Below are positions 25,956 to 35,848 of a stretch of DNA of 64,000 nucleotides, piece after piece. Positions within the stretch are counted from its first letter, which is position 1, and every line of letters starts with the position of its first letter. The position numbers and the translations under genes are program-made. The notes beneath the pieces were generated by a model that was given only the letters and a program-made list of their open reading frames with translations, did no database searches and was not told where the DNA came from. The stretch comes from Kordiimonas laminariae (GTDB lineage: Bacteria > Pseudomonadota > Alphaproteobacteria > Sphingomonadales > Kordiimonadaceae), in contig NZ_JAKQZA010000003.1 in NCBI RefSeq assembly GCF_023008165.1, positions 62,001-126,000 of the forward strand, given 5' to 3'.

Positions 25956-28568
25956 CTAGTGCGAGTGAGCTTCCACCGCAGCTTCTTCATCATCTGCAAA
26001 CGAACGGTTAAAGGCGCTTGAGAAGAAGATTGCATTCAGGAACAATTTCTCTGAACCATAATAAGTGGCACGGAAATTCGGATTATCCGCAAACAATACA
26101 ATTGTACCGCGTCCAAAGCGTTCTGCCGTCATCATCGGTGAGCCTTTCAGCTCTTTAATCCGTTTGTCAGAAGCATAACCAGATACAAGCGGTGCATCTG
26201 TATACACAGCAACTTGTGCATACGGATCACTCGGTACACGCAGTTTAATCGATGTGTTGCGATTTGTTGCCACATGATCACGCACAAAGCCAAATGCCAT
26301 TGGATGTGTGATATCCAGTTCACTCTTGAACACAGCACCACCAATTACATGCTCAGCATCCTTTTGGCCTTTCTGTGAATACTTCAAACGCTGCACCGGC
26401 GCTGATGGACTTGCTTTCTCTGCTTTTTTCTTTGGCAGGATGTTATTCATCACCCAGCTTGCACCTTGACGGTGCGCGATCAAAGTACCACCAGAACGAG
26501 CCCAATCTTTCACACGATCTTTCATATTCGCAGGCACCATACGGCTGTTACCACCAACAAGAATAACATGTGTGTAATCATCAAGGTTCACGCGGCCAAG
26601 GCGCTCATTGCGTACAAGCGTTACTGGCATATTCATACGGTGATCAAGCAAGTGCCAAACCTCACCGGCATCATAAGGATTTACACCCGGTCCAGTAACT
26701 AACAACGGCTTTGGAGCCTTCAGATCAGATACCGTGTTCCTGCCGCCAAGGTCAGCGCCAGCGTCCAGCGTGCGGCCACTTGTTACTGCATGTACCTGAA
26801 TATTGTTTTCAGCAGCCAGCATTTGCACCAGACGATCAATCCGGCCCGCAGACACAGTTTGTAAATGTTTCTGTACGATAATGGCACCACGCTCAAACGC
26901 GACAACACCTTTTGTGGTTTTCACGCGAACTGGTTCTTTATTCACACGTGCCATAACGCCTTCCTGCAGAAGCGCATTCACGACTTTCGGCGCATAATAA
27001 TCTGACCAGCGGAACATATAGGCATAATCAGAAGTATCTGGTGTTTTAGCAACGAAGCCTGTTGATGTGACGGCATCACCCAACTTGCCCTTAATACTGC
27101 CTGTTACCTCTGCATAATCAAGACCAAAAGCAGCAGGCATGGTCCAGCCAGATACGTCATAGAAAACCTTATCAGGGAATTCTGTGATCTTGTTAAAGAG
27201 CGCTTTAGCCATACGGTAGTTAGCTTGATCCATCGGCACGATGTAGCTATCGCCGCCATATGAACCGCCACCTGCTTTCACACTACCATTCACACGGTAT
27301 GCTTTCACCTTATGACGGCTTAGGAAATCAAGGAAGATATCCATACGAGTATGATCTTCCGGTGCACGGAATACATAGCCCTTCACCTTATCGCTTTTCG
27401 CGAGATCAGCGCCTGATTTAAAAAACTCACGCTGGTAATCATGCAGTTTTTCACGCATTGCCACCGCACCCTGAATGGTGCTGTAGCTTGTACCAACATG
27501 GTTTTGAACATTCTCTGAGTAGGTTTTAAGCCCTTGATCGCTTTCGCGGGCAATACCCATCTGGGCACCAGCTTCAAAAAGAATACCAAGCGAACCATTC
27601 ACCTGCGGGTATGTCGACCCTTTACCGATATAATAATTATCAAAGCCTTCTTCAGAGAAATATAGCTTTCCTTCATCATCCAGCCAATTCACATGATAGC
27701 CAGCAATCTCATAAAGAAGCTCACGACCTTTTGCCGGAATCATCGGATATTTCCGCGTTGGAACACCAGGATGGAAATAATAGGTACTATTTGGCCCCAT
27801 TTCATGGAAATCGCCAGAAACCTGCGGTTTCCACTCATGCCATTTTGCAAGCCAAGCTTGGCTTTCAGGCTGAGTTTGCAACAACCACTGGCGGTTTAGG
27901 TCAAACCAATAATGGTTAGTACGCGCACCCGGCCAGAACTGATTATGTACCTCGTGGTTTGGATCTGTCGCCAACACATCTGAACCATACTGAGTTACCC
28001 ACGCAGCACGGCGACTGTGACCATCAGGGTTAAAAATGGCCGTGATTAGGATAACGCTATTATCCAGTTCGTTTTCCACGCGCTCACCCTGCGCTGCAGC
28101 GAGGTGATAAAGTGTTGGTACAGCAGCATCCATACCGCTGGCTTCAGCACCGTGCACACCGTAGTTGAGCCATGTTACAACTGGCATATCATCATTTGCC
28201 TGATCCGCTGTTTTCGGATCAGTACGCAACAAATGATTTGCTTTAATTTCATCAAGGCGGGCATGGTTTTCTGGACTAGTGATGGTGATAAAGAGGATCG
28301 GACGACCTTCATGGCTATAACCAATCGTCTCCGCTTTCATCCTGTCACTATTTGCAGCTAGCTCTTCAATATAGCGCACCATAAGATCATGGCGGATTGG
28401 CTGATCACCAATATCATGACCGATAATCTCACCCGGCTTCAGAACCGATTGGTCGTAACTAACGCCTTTCTGCAGATAATAATCCAGCGGTTTGGCCTGC
28501 ACAGCTTCCGCTTGCCATATGGCAGCACCCAGCATCAGGCCCGCCATTAATCCCTTTAAATTATACAT
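25956..28568 (-). CDS. M14 zinc carboxypeptidase family protein, exported
   Basis: The 870-aa protein has a signal peptide (NLKGLMAGLMLGAAIWQAEAVQA) and an M14 domain in its first 400 residues: YSHEGRPILFITITS, the zinc ligands in GVHGAEASG (HxxE) and a downstream GDFHEMG. The C-terminal 450 residues contain a Rossmann/glutaminase-like segment (VILVGGNSRMVPANMKDRVKDWARSGGTL begins it), typical of the large M14 proteins of marine bacteria. I chose the ATG at 28568, 8 nt after GAGGG, which avoids overlapping the threonine-synthase-like gene. Periplasmic peptide degradation is likely. Confidence 0.85.
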   Translation of the reverse strand: MYNLKGLMAGLMLGAAIWQAEAVQAKPLDYYLQKGVSYDQSVLKPGEIIGHDIGDQPIRHDLMVRYIEELAANSDRMKAETIGYSHEGRPILFITITSPENHARLDEIKANHLLRTDPKTADQANDDMPVVTWLNYGVHGAEASGMDAAVPTLYHLAAAQGERVENELDNSVILITAIFNPDGHSRRAAWVTQYGSDVLATDPNHEVHNQFWPGARTNHYWFDLNRQWLLQTQPESQAWLAKWHEWKPQVSGDFHEMGPNSTYYFHPGVPTRKYPMIPAKGRELLYEIAGYHVNWLDDEGKLYFSEEGFDNYYIGKGSTYPQVNGSLGILFEAGAQMGIARESDQGLKTYSENVQNHVGTSYSTIQGAVAMREKLHDYQREFFKSGADLAKSDKVKGYVFRAPEDHTRMDIFLDFLSRHKVKAYRVNGSVKAGGGSYGGDSYIVPMDQANYRMAKALFNKITEFPDKVFYDVSGWTMPAAFGLDYAEVTGSIKGKLGDAVTSTGFVAKTPDTSDYAYMFRWSDYYAPKVVNALLQEGVMARVNKEPVRVKTTKGVVAFERGAIIVQKHLQTVSAGRIDRLVQMLAAENNIQVHAVTSGRTLDAGADLGGRNTVSDLKAPKPLLVTGPGVNPYDAGEVWHLLDHRMNMPVTLVRNERLGRVNLDDYTHVILVGGNSRMVPANMKDRVKDWARSGGTLIAHRQGASWVMNNILPKKKAEKASPSAPVQRLKYSQKGQKDAEHVIGGAVFKSELDITHPMAFGFVRDHVATNRNTSIKLRVPSDPYAQVAVYTDAPLVSGYASDKRIKELKGSPMMTAERFGRGTIVLFADNPNFRATYYGSEKLFLNAIFFSSAFNRSFADDEEAAVEAHSH

Positions 28569-28626
28569 TATGAAAACCCTCTTTTTCATGAAAAGCGCTA
28601 AGCCTTTCACCCCAAATCCGTTGAAC

Positions 28627-29862
28627 TTATGAAACGCCAATAAGCTTGCCGTAGTCAATTGCTTTATGTCGGTCGATGGCATCTGCCTGTTCAGGCATCG
28701 GATATTTCAGCCCGTTCCCACAATTAAACAGAACGACTCTTTCTTCTTTGGAAACCTTACCTTCTTTCAGCGCTTTCTTATAAGCCGCAAAGGTTGCAGC
28801 GCCTTCTGGGCAAACCAACACACCTTCCGTGCGGCCGATTTGCTGGCGCGCTTCTTCAATCGCATCATCGTCAACGGCAGAAGCAAAACCGCCGCTTTCA
28901 CGTACGGCATCAAGAATAAGGAAATCACCAACAGCCACTGGCACACGAATGCCTGCCGCATAAGTATGCGCGTTTTCCCAAAGCTCCGCATGACGTGCGC
29001 CTTCATCAAAAGCTTTCACGATAGGAGCGCACCCTGTTGCCTGTACAGCCACCATTTTAGGACGCTTCGAGCCAATCCACCCTAGTGCCTCCATTTCATT
29101 GAAGGCTTTCCACATACCAATAAGACCGGTGCCGCCACCTGTAGGATAGAAAATTACATCAGGCACTTCCCAGCCTAGTTGGGCAGCAAGCTCCAGCCCC
29201 ATGGTTTTCTTACCTTCGATACGGTAAGGCTCCTTCAATGTTGAAACATCAAACCATCCGGCACTTTCTTTGCCTTCGCCTACGATTTTTCCGCAATCGT
29301 TAATCAGGCCATTCACACGCCAGACTTTGCCGCCCATCAAGCTGATTTCGCGAATATTGGCATCTGGAGTATCATCAGGCGCAAAAATATAACTTTCCAT
29401 ACCCCCAGCCGTTGCATACGCGGCCATAGCAGCTCCAGCATTACCATTTGTGGGCATAGCTAATCGATTGATACCAAGTTCCTTCGCCATCGCAACTGCT
29501 AGAGCCAAGCCGCGGGCTTTGAAACTGCCCGTTGGCAAACGCCCCTCATCTTTGATGATAATCTCACCGGACACGCCCATGTCTGATGCAAGCTTTGAGC
29601 AAGACAATAGTGGTGTATCATCTTCACCCAGCGCGATAACATTCTCTGTATCCACAACGGGCAACAGTTCCCGCCATTTCCAAAAACCGCCTTCCCGGCC
29701 CCATATTTCATGCTTATTAAGCTTACCCTTCATCGCCTCAAGATCATAACGCACAAGAAGCGGACGCCCTGCCCGAGATAACCCATGAATTTGCGCCTTT
29801 TCGTAATCTGCTTCACCTGTAATACCGCATTCCAGATGGCTAACGTAATTTTCAAATTGCAT
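28627..29862 (-). CDS. Threonine synthase-like PLP enzyme
   Basis: A 411-aa fold-type-II PLP enzyme. The start (VSHLECGITGE) and GEDDTPLL match threonine synthases; GSFKARGLA holds the PLP lysine and TNGNAGAAMAAYA and PTGGGTGLIGMWKAF bind the cofactor phosphate. It would convert O-phosphohomoserine to threonine, but relatives act as threonine dehydratases or on other substrates and there is no hom or thrB here. A longer in-frame start at 29937 lacks family similarity. Confidence 0.8.
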   Translation of the reverse strand: MQFENYVSHLECGITGEADYEKAQIHGLSRAGRPLLVRYDLEAMKGKLNKHEIWGREGGFWKWRELLPVVDTENVIALGEDDTPLLSCSKLASDMGVSGEIIIKDEGRLPTGSFKARGLALAVAMAKELGINRLAMPTNGNAGAAMAAYATAGGMESYIFAPDDTPDANIREISLMGGKVWRVNGLINDCGKIVGEGKESAGWFDVSTLKEPYRIEGKKTMGLELAAQLGWEVPDVIFYPTGGGTGLIGMWKAFNEMEALGWIGSKRPKMVAVQATGCAPIVKAFDEGARHAELWENAHTYAAGIRVPVAVGDFLILDAVRESGGFASAVDDDAIEEARQQIGRTEGVLVCPEGAATFAAYKKALKEGKVSKEERVVLFNCGNGLKYPMPEQADAIDRHKAIDYGKLIGVS

Positions 29863-29920
29863 CACTGACACACCCCGATTTTTATAGAAACAACCCTGCT
29901 TCTGGCTTAGATTATTCTGT

Positions 29921-30214
29921 ATGGAAAAAAAAGACACATGCCCGTTATGTGACCGTCCGTTCGGAAAAGGCGTGCAAATGCATCACCTTATCCCGAAGTC
30001 ACAGGGCGGTAAGGAAACAATTCCTCTACATCCGATTTGCCATCGTAAGCTTCACGCTCTATTTAACGAGAAAGAGCTGGCGCGGAATTACGCTACGGTG
30101 GAAGCATTAAGGGACCAGATAGAAATCAAACGCTTTACAGCATGGCTTAGGGGTAAGCCACCTGATTTCTATAGGAAAACAGCTCCACAAGGTGGCAAGC
30201 GCCGGAGAAAATAA
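29921..30214 (+). CDS. Stand-alone HNH endonuclease domain protein
   Basis: A 97-aa protein with a Cys-x2-Cys pair (CPLCDRPF), HHLIPKSQGGKETIPLHPICHRKLHALF (the HNH beta-beta-alpha metal finger) and a very basic C-terminus (GGKRRRK). It is divergent from the threonine-synthase-like gene and encoded among housekeeping genes. A nuclease or DNA-binding role is inferred; no phage or intron context is seen. Confidence 0.82.
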   Translation: MEKKDTCPLCDRPFGKGVQMHHLIPKSQGGKETIPLHPICHRKLHALFNEKELARNYATVEALRDQIEIKRFTAWLRGKPPDFYRKTAPQGGKRRRK

Positions 30215-30239
30215 TAAAAACTGTGGGCTAACTAACTTT

Positions 30240-31142
30240 ATGAAACCAGCGCCAATTTCCTTCGAGAAATGGAGCCAATGCGGCAAATATTTCGAATGGC
30301 ATAACCATAATGTGTTTTATCAGCGGGGTGGTCAGGGACCCGTGATGCTGACAATACACGGATTTCCAACAAACAGCTGGGACTGGGGCTGGGTTTGTAA
30401 AAACCTTGTCTCCCGCTTCCATATGGTGGTGCCTGATCTGCTTGATTATGGCTTATCTTTGAACGCTAAATCAGCTGTCTGCACTGTGCGTGATCAGGCA
30501 GATATGCTTGAAGCCTTGATGAAGCATAAAGGCATTTCAGATGTGCATATACTAGCCCATGATCTAGGAAACACGGTAGTGCAGGAATTGCTTGCGCGCC
30601 AAAATGAAAGCAATCTCTCCTTCCGTATTGAAAGTGCTATTTTCCTTAACGGTGGCATGATCCCTGAACTCCATAGACCAAGGCTTGCACAGCGTCTGCT
30701 TGCAAGCCCCATTGGGCCTTGGTTTGCAAGCTTCATTAAACGTGAAAAATTCTTACAAGGTCTTGCCGAGGTATTTGGAAAACACACACGCCCAGAAGGC
30801 GAATTCCTGAAAGAATTCTGGCCAGCGATTAAAGGTATCAACGGTAGAGCCTCCTTCAGCCGACGTATCCGCTACATGAAAGAGCGCAAAGAAAATGCTG
30901 ATCGCTGGGTGCCTGCACTGCCAGACGCCTCCACCAAAATACCAATGTTTCTGATTAACGGCACTGATGATCCCGTATCCGGTGCACATGCAGCGGACGG
31001 TTTTGAAAAACTGGTACCTCGTGCCAAAGTCGCTCGTCTACCGGGTATCGGGCATTTCCCGCAAATCGAAGACCCCGAAGCCGTGTGTGAACTGGTACAT
31101 AAGTTCCATGACTGTATTGTGGAAAAAAGCGTGCAAAGCTGA
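30240..31142 (+). CDS. Alpha/beta hydrolase, dehalogenase/epoxide-hydrolase-like
   Basis: A 300-aa hydrolase. The oxyanion region IHGFPTNSWDW and the elbow AHDLGNTVV place an Asp rather than Ser as nucleophile, as in haloalkane dehalogenases and epoxide hydrolases. A helical cap domain (about 150-210), GTDDPVSG and GIGHFPQIEDPE (His) complete it. Substrate unknown. The ATG at 30240 has no clear ribosome site; a GTG at 30192 is in frame and overlaps the HNH gene. Confidence 0.8.
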   Translation: MKPAPISFEKWSQCGKYFEWHNHNVFYQRGGQGPVMLTIHGFPTNSWDWGWVCKNLVSRFHMVVPDLLDYGLSLNAKSAVCTVRDQADMLEALMKHKGISDVHILAHDLGNTVVQELLARQNESNLSFRIESAIFLNGGMIPELHRPRLAQRLLASPIGPWFASFIKREKFLQGLAEVFGKHTRPEGEFLKEFWPAIKGINGRASFSRRIRYMKERKENADRWVPALPDASTKIPMFLINGTDDPVSGAHAADGFEKLVPRAKVARLPGIGHFPQIEDPEAVCELVHKFHDCIVEKSVQS

Positions 31143-31166
31143 CTATTTCACAATTTGATGGTTTTC

Positions 31167-31205
31167 AATAAAGCGCTGCTCGCATAGGGTAGCGCTTTAT
31201 TTTTG
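31167..31205 (+). terminator. Terminator after the hydrolase gene
   Basis: An 11-bp stem (AATAAAGCGCT / AGCGCTTTATT) with a 13-nt loop ends in TTTTT, directly before the MFS gene. Confidence 0.75.
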
Positions 31206-31221
31206 AATATCGAGATACTCC

Positions 31222-32424
31222 ATGACTACCCAAGTAGAACAGCCAACAAAATTTGCAGCACTCCTTGCCTGTGCAACTATCATTATGGGCTCAGTGCTTG
31301 GTCTTGCGGGCATTGATCTCGTATTACCATCAGTACCTGAATTCCCTGAGGTATTCGGCACTACAATTGCGCGCTCCCAGCTTGTACTCGCGGCATTTGT
31401 GGCAGGCTCTACATTTGGCTTCCTGCTTTTCGGTAGTCTTGGGTCTTACGTAGGCCGGCGCAAACTGTTTATTGGCTCTCTGTTCTTTTACGGCATACTC
31501 TCGGTTGCCGGAGCATATGCACCTAATATTGAAACTTTGATCGCTATTCGCCTTCTACAGGGTGCAGCTGCATCTGGCTCTGCGGTGCTCGCACCGGGCC
31601 TTATAAGAGAGCTTTTTGGAGAGCTCGGCGCTATTCGAGCGGTCAGTGCTATGGGCAGTATTGAATCGCTTGTACCCGGTCTTGCCCCAATAGCTGGAGC
31701 ATGGCTGCATACCCAATACGGCTGGAAGGCATCTTTTTTGCTCACAGGTATTCTGGTATTCGCCATTTGTCTTTTTGTGATTGTACGCCCGAAACTACTC
31801 CCCAGCATCGGCACCAAGAAAAACAGGAACAACGGCAGCTATATGAAGTTGCTGAAAAACTCGACGTATCTTCGGTATGCACTTAGCCATGCGCTTGTGC
31901 TTGGCGGCTTGTTGACTTTCGTGTTCGCAGCACCCGCGGTCATCAAGGAAACCATGGGCGGCACTATTGATGATTTCATCTATATGCAAATGGTTGGTGT
32001 AGCCAGTTTTATATTGTTCGCAAACCTATCGGGTAACTTTGTGAAGCGTTTTGGTATTGAAGTAGTTATCACCGCAGGGACCTATATCTCATTCCTAGGT
32101 ACATTAGCATTATTAGCATATGCTTACTTCGGGCAAAACAACCCCGACCATCTAAAGTATATTTTCTGGATTCTAAATTCAGGCTTGGGCCTCAGGGGTG
32201 GAACAGGTTTTGTACGTGCGCTTTCTGCAGCCGAAGAAGATGACGACAGAGCATCTGCGCTTATCATTTTGTCTGTCACTAGCCTCGCTTCAATCGCCAC
32301 CGCCTTATTTGCGCCTTTTATCAAGGTAGGATTAATCGCTCTGACGGGTGCAACCAGCTTGATTGTATTACCAGCAGTGCTTCTTATTGTTTTCATCAAA
32401 CCACTTCAGGATAAACCTGAGTAA
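31222..32424 (+). CDS. MFS efflux transporter, Bcr/CflA-like
   Basis: The 400-aa protein has about twelve membrane helices. GSLGSYVGRRKLF (loop 2-3) is the MFS motif A and MGSIESLVPGLAPIAGAWL matches the motif C region of drug/proton antiporters. DLVLPSVPEF in helix 1 is typical of Bcr/CflA family exporters. The substrate is unknown. The transaminase gene follows after 15 bp, so the two are probably co-transcribed. Confidence 0.85.
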   Translation: MTTQVEQPTKFAALLACATIIMGSVLGLAGIDLVLPSVPEFPEVFGTTIARSQLVLAAFVAGSTFGFLLFGSLGSYVGRRKLFIGSLFFYGILSVAGAYAPNIETLIAIRLLQGAAASGSAVLAPGLIRELFGELGAIRAVSAMGSIESLVPGLAPIAGAWLHTQYGWKASFLLTGILVFAICLFVIVRPKLLPSIGTKKNRNNGSYMKLLKNSTYLRYALSHALVLGGLLTFVFAAPAVIKETMGGTIDDFIYMQMVGVASFILFANLSGNFVKRFGIEVVITAGTYISFLGTLALLAYAYFGQNNPDHLKYIFWILNSGLGLRGGTGFVRALSAAEEDDDRASALIILSVTSLASIATALFAPFIKVGLIALTGATSLIVLPAVLLIVFIKPLQDKPE

Positions 32425-32439
32425 TTATAGGAACAGCTT

Positions 32440-33294
32440 ATGTCTCGTATCGCTTATGTTAATGGTGCCTATGTACCGCATGATATGGCTTTTGTTCATA
32501 TTGATGACCGAGGCTACCAGTTTGCGGATGGTGTTTATGAAGTGGTATCGGTTATTGGCGGCAAAATGATTGATGAAGAACCCCATCTTGACCGCCTCTG
32601 GCGTTCTATGGGCGAGTTACGGATGACAGAACCCGTTACACGGTCTGCACTCAAACTTATCAGCAAACAACTGGTACAAAAAAACCGTTTGAAGAATGCT
32701 CTTCTCTATATTCAGGTTTCACGCGGTGTAGCAAAGCGGGACCACGCTTTCCCGCAAGGTGACCTCCGGTCATCACTGGTGATGACCTGTCGCCGTTTTG
32801 ATTTTGGTGCTGTTCGGGAGCGCGCTAAAACGGGTATCAAAGTTTCCAGCCAACCAGATATTCGGTGGGGCCGCTGCGATATTAAAGCTACAGCTCTTCT
32901 CCCTAATGTTCTGGCCAAACAGGCTGCGAAAGAAGCTGGTGCTTTTGAGGCAATACTTGTAGATGCCGACGGCAATGTTACAGAAGGTAGCAGCACTAGT
33001 GTCTGGATGGTAGACAAAAACGGAACTCTAGTTACCCGCCCGCTCAAAGATAACATTCTACCGGGGATCACGCGAGCAACCCTCATCGAACTGGCTGAAA
33101 AGCATCAAATCAGGATTGAAGAACGAGCCTTTTCTATTGAAGAAGCAAAAGCCTCAGAAGAGATGTTCCTCACAAGTGCAACCAGCTGTGCCATGCCAAT
33201 TGTTGAACTGGATGGAAGTGCAATTTCCAACGGGAAACCCGGCTCCGTTGCCACTAAACTTGTTGAGCTATACTGGGACTTTGCAGGAAAATAA
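32440..33294 (+). CDS. dat: D-amino-acid transaminase
   Basis: The 284-aa class IV PLP aminotransferase has HIDDRGYQFADGVYEVV at the N-terminus, the cofactor lysine in GRCDIKATALLPNVLAK (Lys149) and the class IV signature VDADGNVTEGSSTSVWMV. These features favour D-alanine aminotransferase over branched-chain enzymes. It interconverts D-amino acids and 2-oxo acids, for example supplying D-glutamate. Its stop overlaps the next start (TAATG). Confidence 0.85.
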   Translation: MSRIAYVNGAYVPHDMAFVHIDDRGYQFADGVYEVVSVIGGKMIDEEPHLDRLWRSMGELRMTEPVTRSALKLISKQLVQKNRLKNALLYIQVSRGVAKRDHAFPQGDLRSSLVMTCRRFDFGAVRERAKTGIKVSSQPDIRWGRCDIKATALLPNVLAKQAAKEAGAFEAILVDADGNVTEGSSTSVWMVDKNGTLVTRPLKDNILPGITRATLIELAEKHQIRIEERAFSIEEAKASEEMFLTSATSCAMPIVELDGSAISNGKPGSVATKLVELYWDFAGK

Positions 33295-34052
33295 TGCAAA
33301 ACCGAGACACAATTCTTACCGCCGTTGAAAACTGCGAAATTATATCCGGGCAAGAGATCACTGAATATGATTTCGCTGAAGAAAACCTAAGTGGCGCAGA
33401 ATTTGAGAATTGCGCATTCTCAGGAGTAGATTTTTCAAACGCTGAAATACAAGAAGCTTTGTTCAGAGACTGTGTTTTCAAAAGCTGTAATTTCAGCCGC
33501 ATTGAGGGTAGAAGTTCCCAGTTTATCAACTGCAACTTCTTCAACAGCGAGACTGGCAAAGGCGGCATATTCACGTATGCCACACTGAGAGACGCATGTT
33601 TTGAAAACTGCAACCTTTCTGCCGCATCTTTTAAAGGTTCGCTTCTCTTTGAAGCCCGTTTCAACAACTGTAGCGCCCAAGGCAGCAATTTTGAGGATGC
33701 TACCTTTTCCTACACGCTGGGTGGCAAAGTGAGCGCCACAAGCGTCACTATCCATGCATCAAACTTTGATTATGCCCAGTTCAAAGGTATTTCCTTTGAA
33801 GGGTGTATGCTCACAGAAAATAGCTTTCGGGAAACAGATTTCAGCAGTTGTGATTTCACAGATGCTGACCTCCGCGGATCTAACCTGGCAGGGACGGATA
33901 CCTTGAGAGCAATCTTTGACGGGGCTGACTTGATAGAAACCAACCTGCAAGGCATGCAGCTTGGGACCTTAGCTAGTTTTGAGAATATGAAAATAGACCA
34001 AGCCCAACAAAAAGACCTTCTTACTGGACTTGGTATTATTGTTTTTGACTAG
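33294..34052 (+). CDS. Pentapeptide-repeat protein
   Basis: A 252-aa protein composed almost wholly of A(D/N)Lxx-type pentapeptides (for example SGAEF, SGVDF, TDADL, RGSNL, DGADL), which fold into a right-handed beta-helix. It ends QQKDLLTGLGIIVFD, as in many Qnr-like members. Several Cys-Asn-Phe repeats occur in the middle. Qnr, McbG and MfpA mimic DNA and bind gyrase; whether this one does is unknown. Translation is coupled to the transaminase gene. Confidence 0.85.
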   Translation: MQNRDTILTAVENCEIISGQEITEYDFAEENLSGAEFENCAFSGVDFSNAEIQEALFRDCVFKSCNFSRIEGRSSQFINCNFFNSETGKGGIFTYATLRDACFENCNLSAASFKGSLLFEARFNNCSAQGSNFEDATFSYTLGGKVSATSVTIHASNFDYAQFKGISFEGCMLTENSFRETDFSSCDFTDADLRGSNLAGTDTLRAIFDGADLIETNLQGMQLGTLASFENMKIDQAQQKDLLTGLGIIVFD

Positions 34053-34054
34053 TC

Positions 34055-34495
34055 TTATTCAGCCTCTGAAGCATCTGCTGGTGCAGATGATGTTCCCCAG
34101 CCCTTACTTTCCATAAACGCCAGTAACAGGCCAATAATAGCACCATTTACCAGATGCATAATAGTAAGCGGCAACCGTGCATCACCTGATAGATTAAGCA
34201 TGTTCGCAAACCAGATAGCATCTGTTGCCATCAAATACAGGCCAAACATCACACCAAACATGGCGCCAGCTTTCATATCACCAGAACCAACGGCCTTACC
34301 AAACATCCAAACCACAACAATGGTTTGCACAAAATGGTACCCCATGGTTTGTACGAAAGTTTCTTCCTGTGGGTGCATAGCAGGTGCCATCGTTGCCATA
34401 GCATCCTTGAAAATTACATCACCCCCAACGGTATAAAGAACACCGTAGGCAATAAACGCGACAACTACATTGAGTACAAACTTACCAATATTCAT
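34055..34495 (-). CDS. Four-helix membrane protein, unknown
   Basis: A 146-aa protein with four likely membrane helices (about 5-25, 50-67, 76-97, 107-125) and a Ser/Ala/Glu tail. It resembles the DUF1761/DUF2177 type of small membrane proteins but I cannot assign it firmly. It starts 12 bp after the MscS stop behind GGGGAGAG, so it is the last gene of the tadA-mscS unit. Confidence 0.65.
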   Translation of the reverse strand: MNIGKFVLNVVVAFIAYGVLYTVGGDVIFKDAMATMAPAMHPQEETFVQTMGYHFVQTIVVVWMFGKAVGSGDMKAGAMFGVMFGLYLMATDAIWFANMLNLSGDARLPLTIMHLVNGAIIGLLLAFMESKGWGTSSAPADASEAE

Positions 34496-34507
34496 TGGTC
34501 TCTCCCC

Positions 34508-35839
34508 TTACTCGGATGTTGTTATGCTGTCGTAGTCCCTCATATCAAAAGCCGGGTTGCCCCCAGTCTCATGTTTTACATGTACCACACGTTGCGGGAA
34601 TGGGAACTCCACTCCCTCTTCGTTGAATTTATCCCAGATACGCCCCATTACATTACTGGCAACGTTCGAAACTCCATTTTGCGGATCATCGATCCACATA
34701 CGTAGTTCTAGATCAACACCGCTTTCGCCAAAGCCCCGGATGAGCGTTCTTGGTGCTGGTTGCTTTAAAATACGTTTTTCTTCATTGGCGGCATCCACCA
34801 TAAGCGCCATAGCCTGTTTCACATCGCTATTATAGCTTACCTGCACAGGGATACGTCTGCGCACAAGTCTATGGCTATGAGACCAGTTCACAACGGGCTG
34901 CGTGATCATATCTTCATTCGGTATCAGAAACTCTGTACCGTCTCGAGTGATGACACTGGTATAGCGAGCAGCCAAGCGGTTAATGGTACCGTAAGTGCCG
35001 CCCGTTTCAATCACGTCACCCGGCTTAATCGAACGGTCTACCAGCAGAATAATGCCGGAAATAAAATTACCCACAACCTTCTGCAAACCAAAACCGATAC
35101 CAACACCAAGCGCACCACCGAATACCGCAAGTGCTGTGAGATCAATCCCCGTAGCATTAAGAGAAATAAGGAACGCCAAAGATACCAGAAGGATTTTGGA
35201 AACCTTGGTCATCAAAGCCCGCGCCGAAGGTGGTACAGCCTCAAAACCCTTGATTTGTTTTTCGATGAGCGACGAAAGCGCAAATGCACCCCAAATCATG
35301 AACCCAAATGTTATTAATCCTTTGATCAAAGACAGGACACTTAATTCCACTTCACCAAGCGGTAATTTCGCACCTTCAAGAACAATAAGAATAGGATCAA
35401 GAAGCCCCATAATATTAAGGGCAGCTACCGACCACGCTGTGTAGGCAATAAGTCTGGCCAGCTCTCGGTTCGCCAACATCCCCACCGCAAGCCGGATTAC
35501 AAACCACGCTGTAAACAAGCTCGTTGCGATAGAGAGTAAATAGGTTTGCATAAAGGGCTGCAGGATCAGGATCGCTGTCCATGTCAGCATGATGGAGAAA
35601 GCCGCTACCAAAACAGGATTCAGAAAACGCCTGTCAGCCTTTTGCACCATAGGATGGTCGCCAAAGGCTTTCATAATGCCTTTATAGATAAGCGCGCATA
35701 CAAATCGAGATACAAGAACAATAACTGCCAGAATGGCGAGTTCGATGAGACGTTCAGGTTCCAGAAAGTTATTCTGGACCCAAGCCCATGCTTGCTGCAA
35801 CTTATTGAGGATATCTTCGTAAAAGTCTTTTTCGCCCAT
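34508..35839 (-). CDS. MscS-family mechanosensitive channel
   Basis: The 443-aa protein has several N-terminal membrane helices, then the pore helix and beta domain: LTALAVFGGALGVGIGFGLQKVVGNFISGIILL is the glycine-rich TM3, followed by DRSIKPGDVIETGGTYGTINRLAARYTSVITRDGTEFLIPN. It would release solutes under hypo-osmotic stress. It is larger than E. coli MscS (286 aa) because of extra N-terminal helices. Confidence 0.9.
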   Translation of the reverse strand: MGEKDFYEDILNKLQQAWAWVQNNFLEPERLIELAILAVIVLVSRFVCALIYKGIMKAFGDHPMVQKADRRFLNPVLVAAFSIMLTWTAILILQPFMQTYLLSIATSLFTAWFVIRLAVGMLANRELARLIAYTAWSVAALNIMGLLDPILIVLEGAKLPLGEVELSVLSLIKGLITFGFMIWGAFALSSLIEKQIKGFEAVPPSARALMTKVSKILLVSLAFLISLNATGIDLTALAVFGGALGVGIGFGLQKVVGNFISGIILLVDRSIKPGDVIETGGTYGTINRLAARYTSVITRDGTEFLIPNEDMITQPVVNWSHSHRLVRRRIPVQVSYNSDVKQAMALMVDAANEEKRILKQPAPRTLIRGFGESGVDLELRMWIDDPQNGVSNVASNVMGRIWDKFNEEGVEFPFPQRVVHVKHETGGNPAFDMRDYDSITTSE

Positions 35840-35848
35840 ATAGCGAGT

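Noticed and set aside
29921-30214. HNH gene as a sign of an intron or mobile element
   Set aside because: No inverted repeats, integrase or reverse transcriptase nearby, and neighbours are ordinary metabolic genes.
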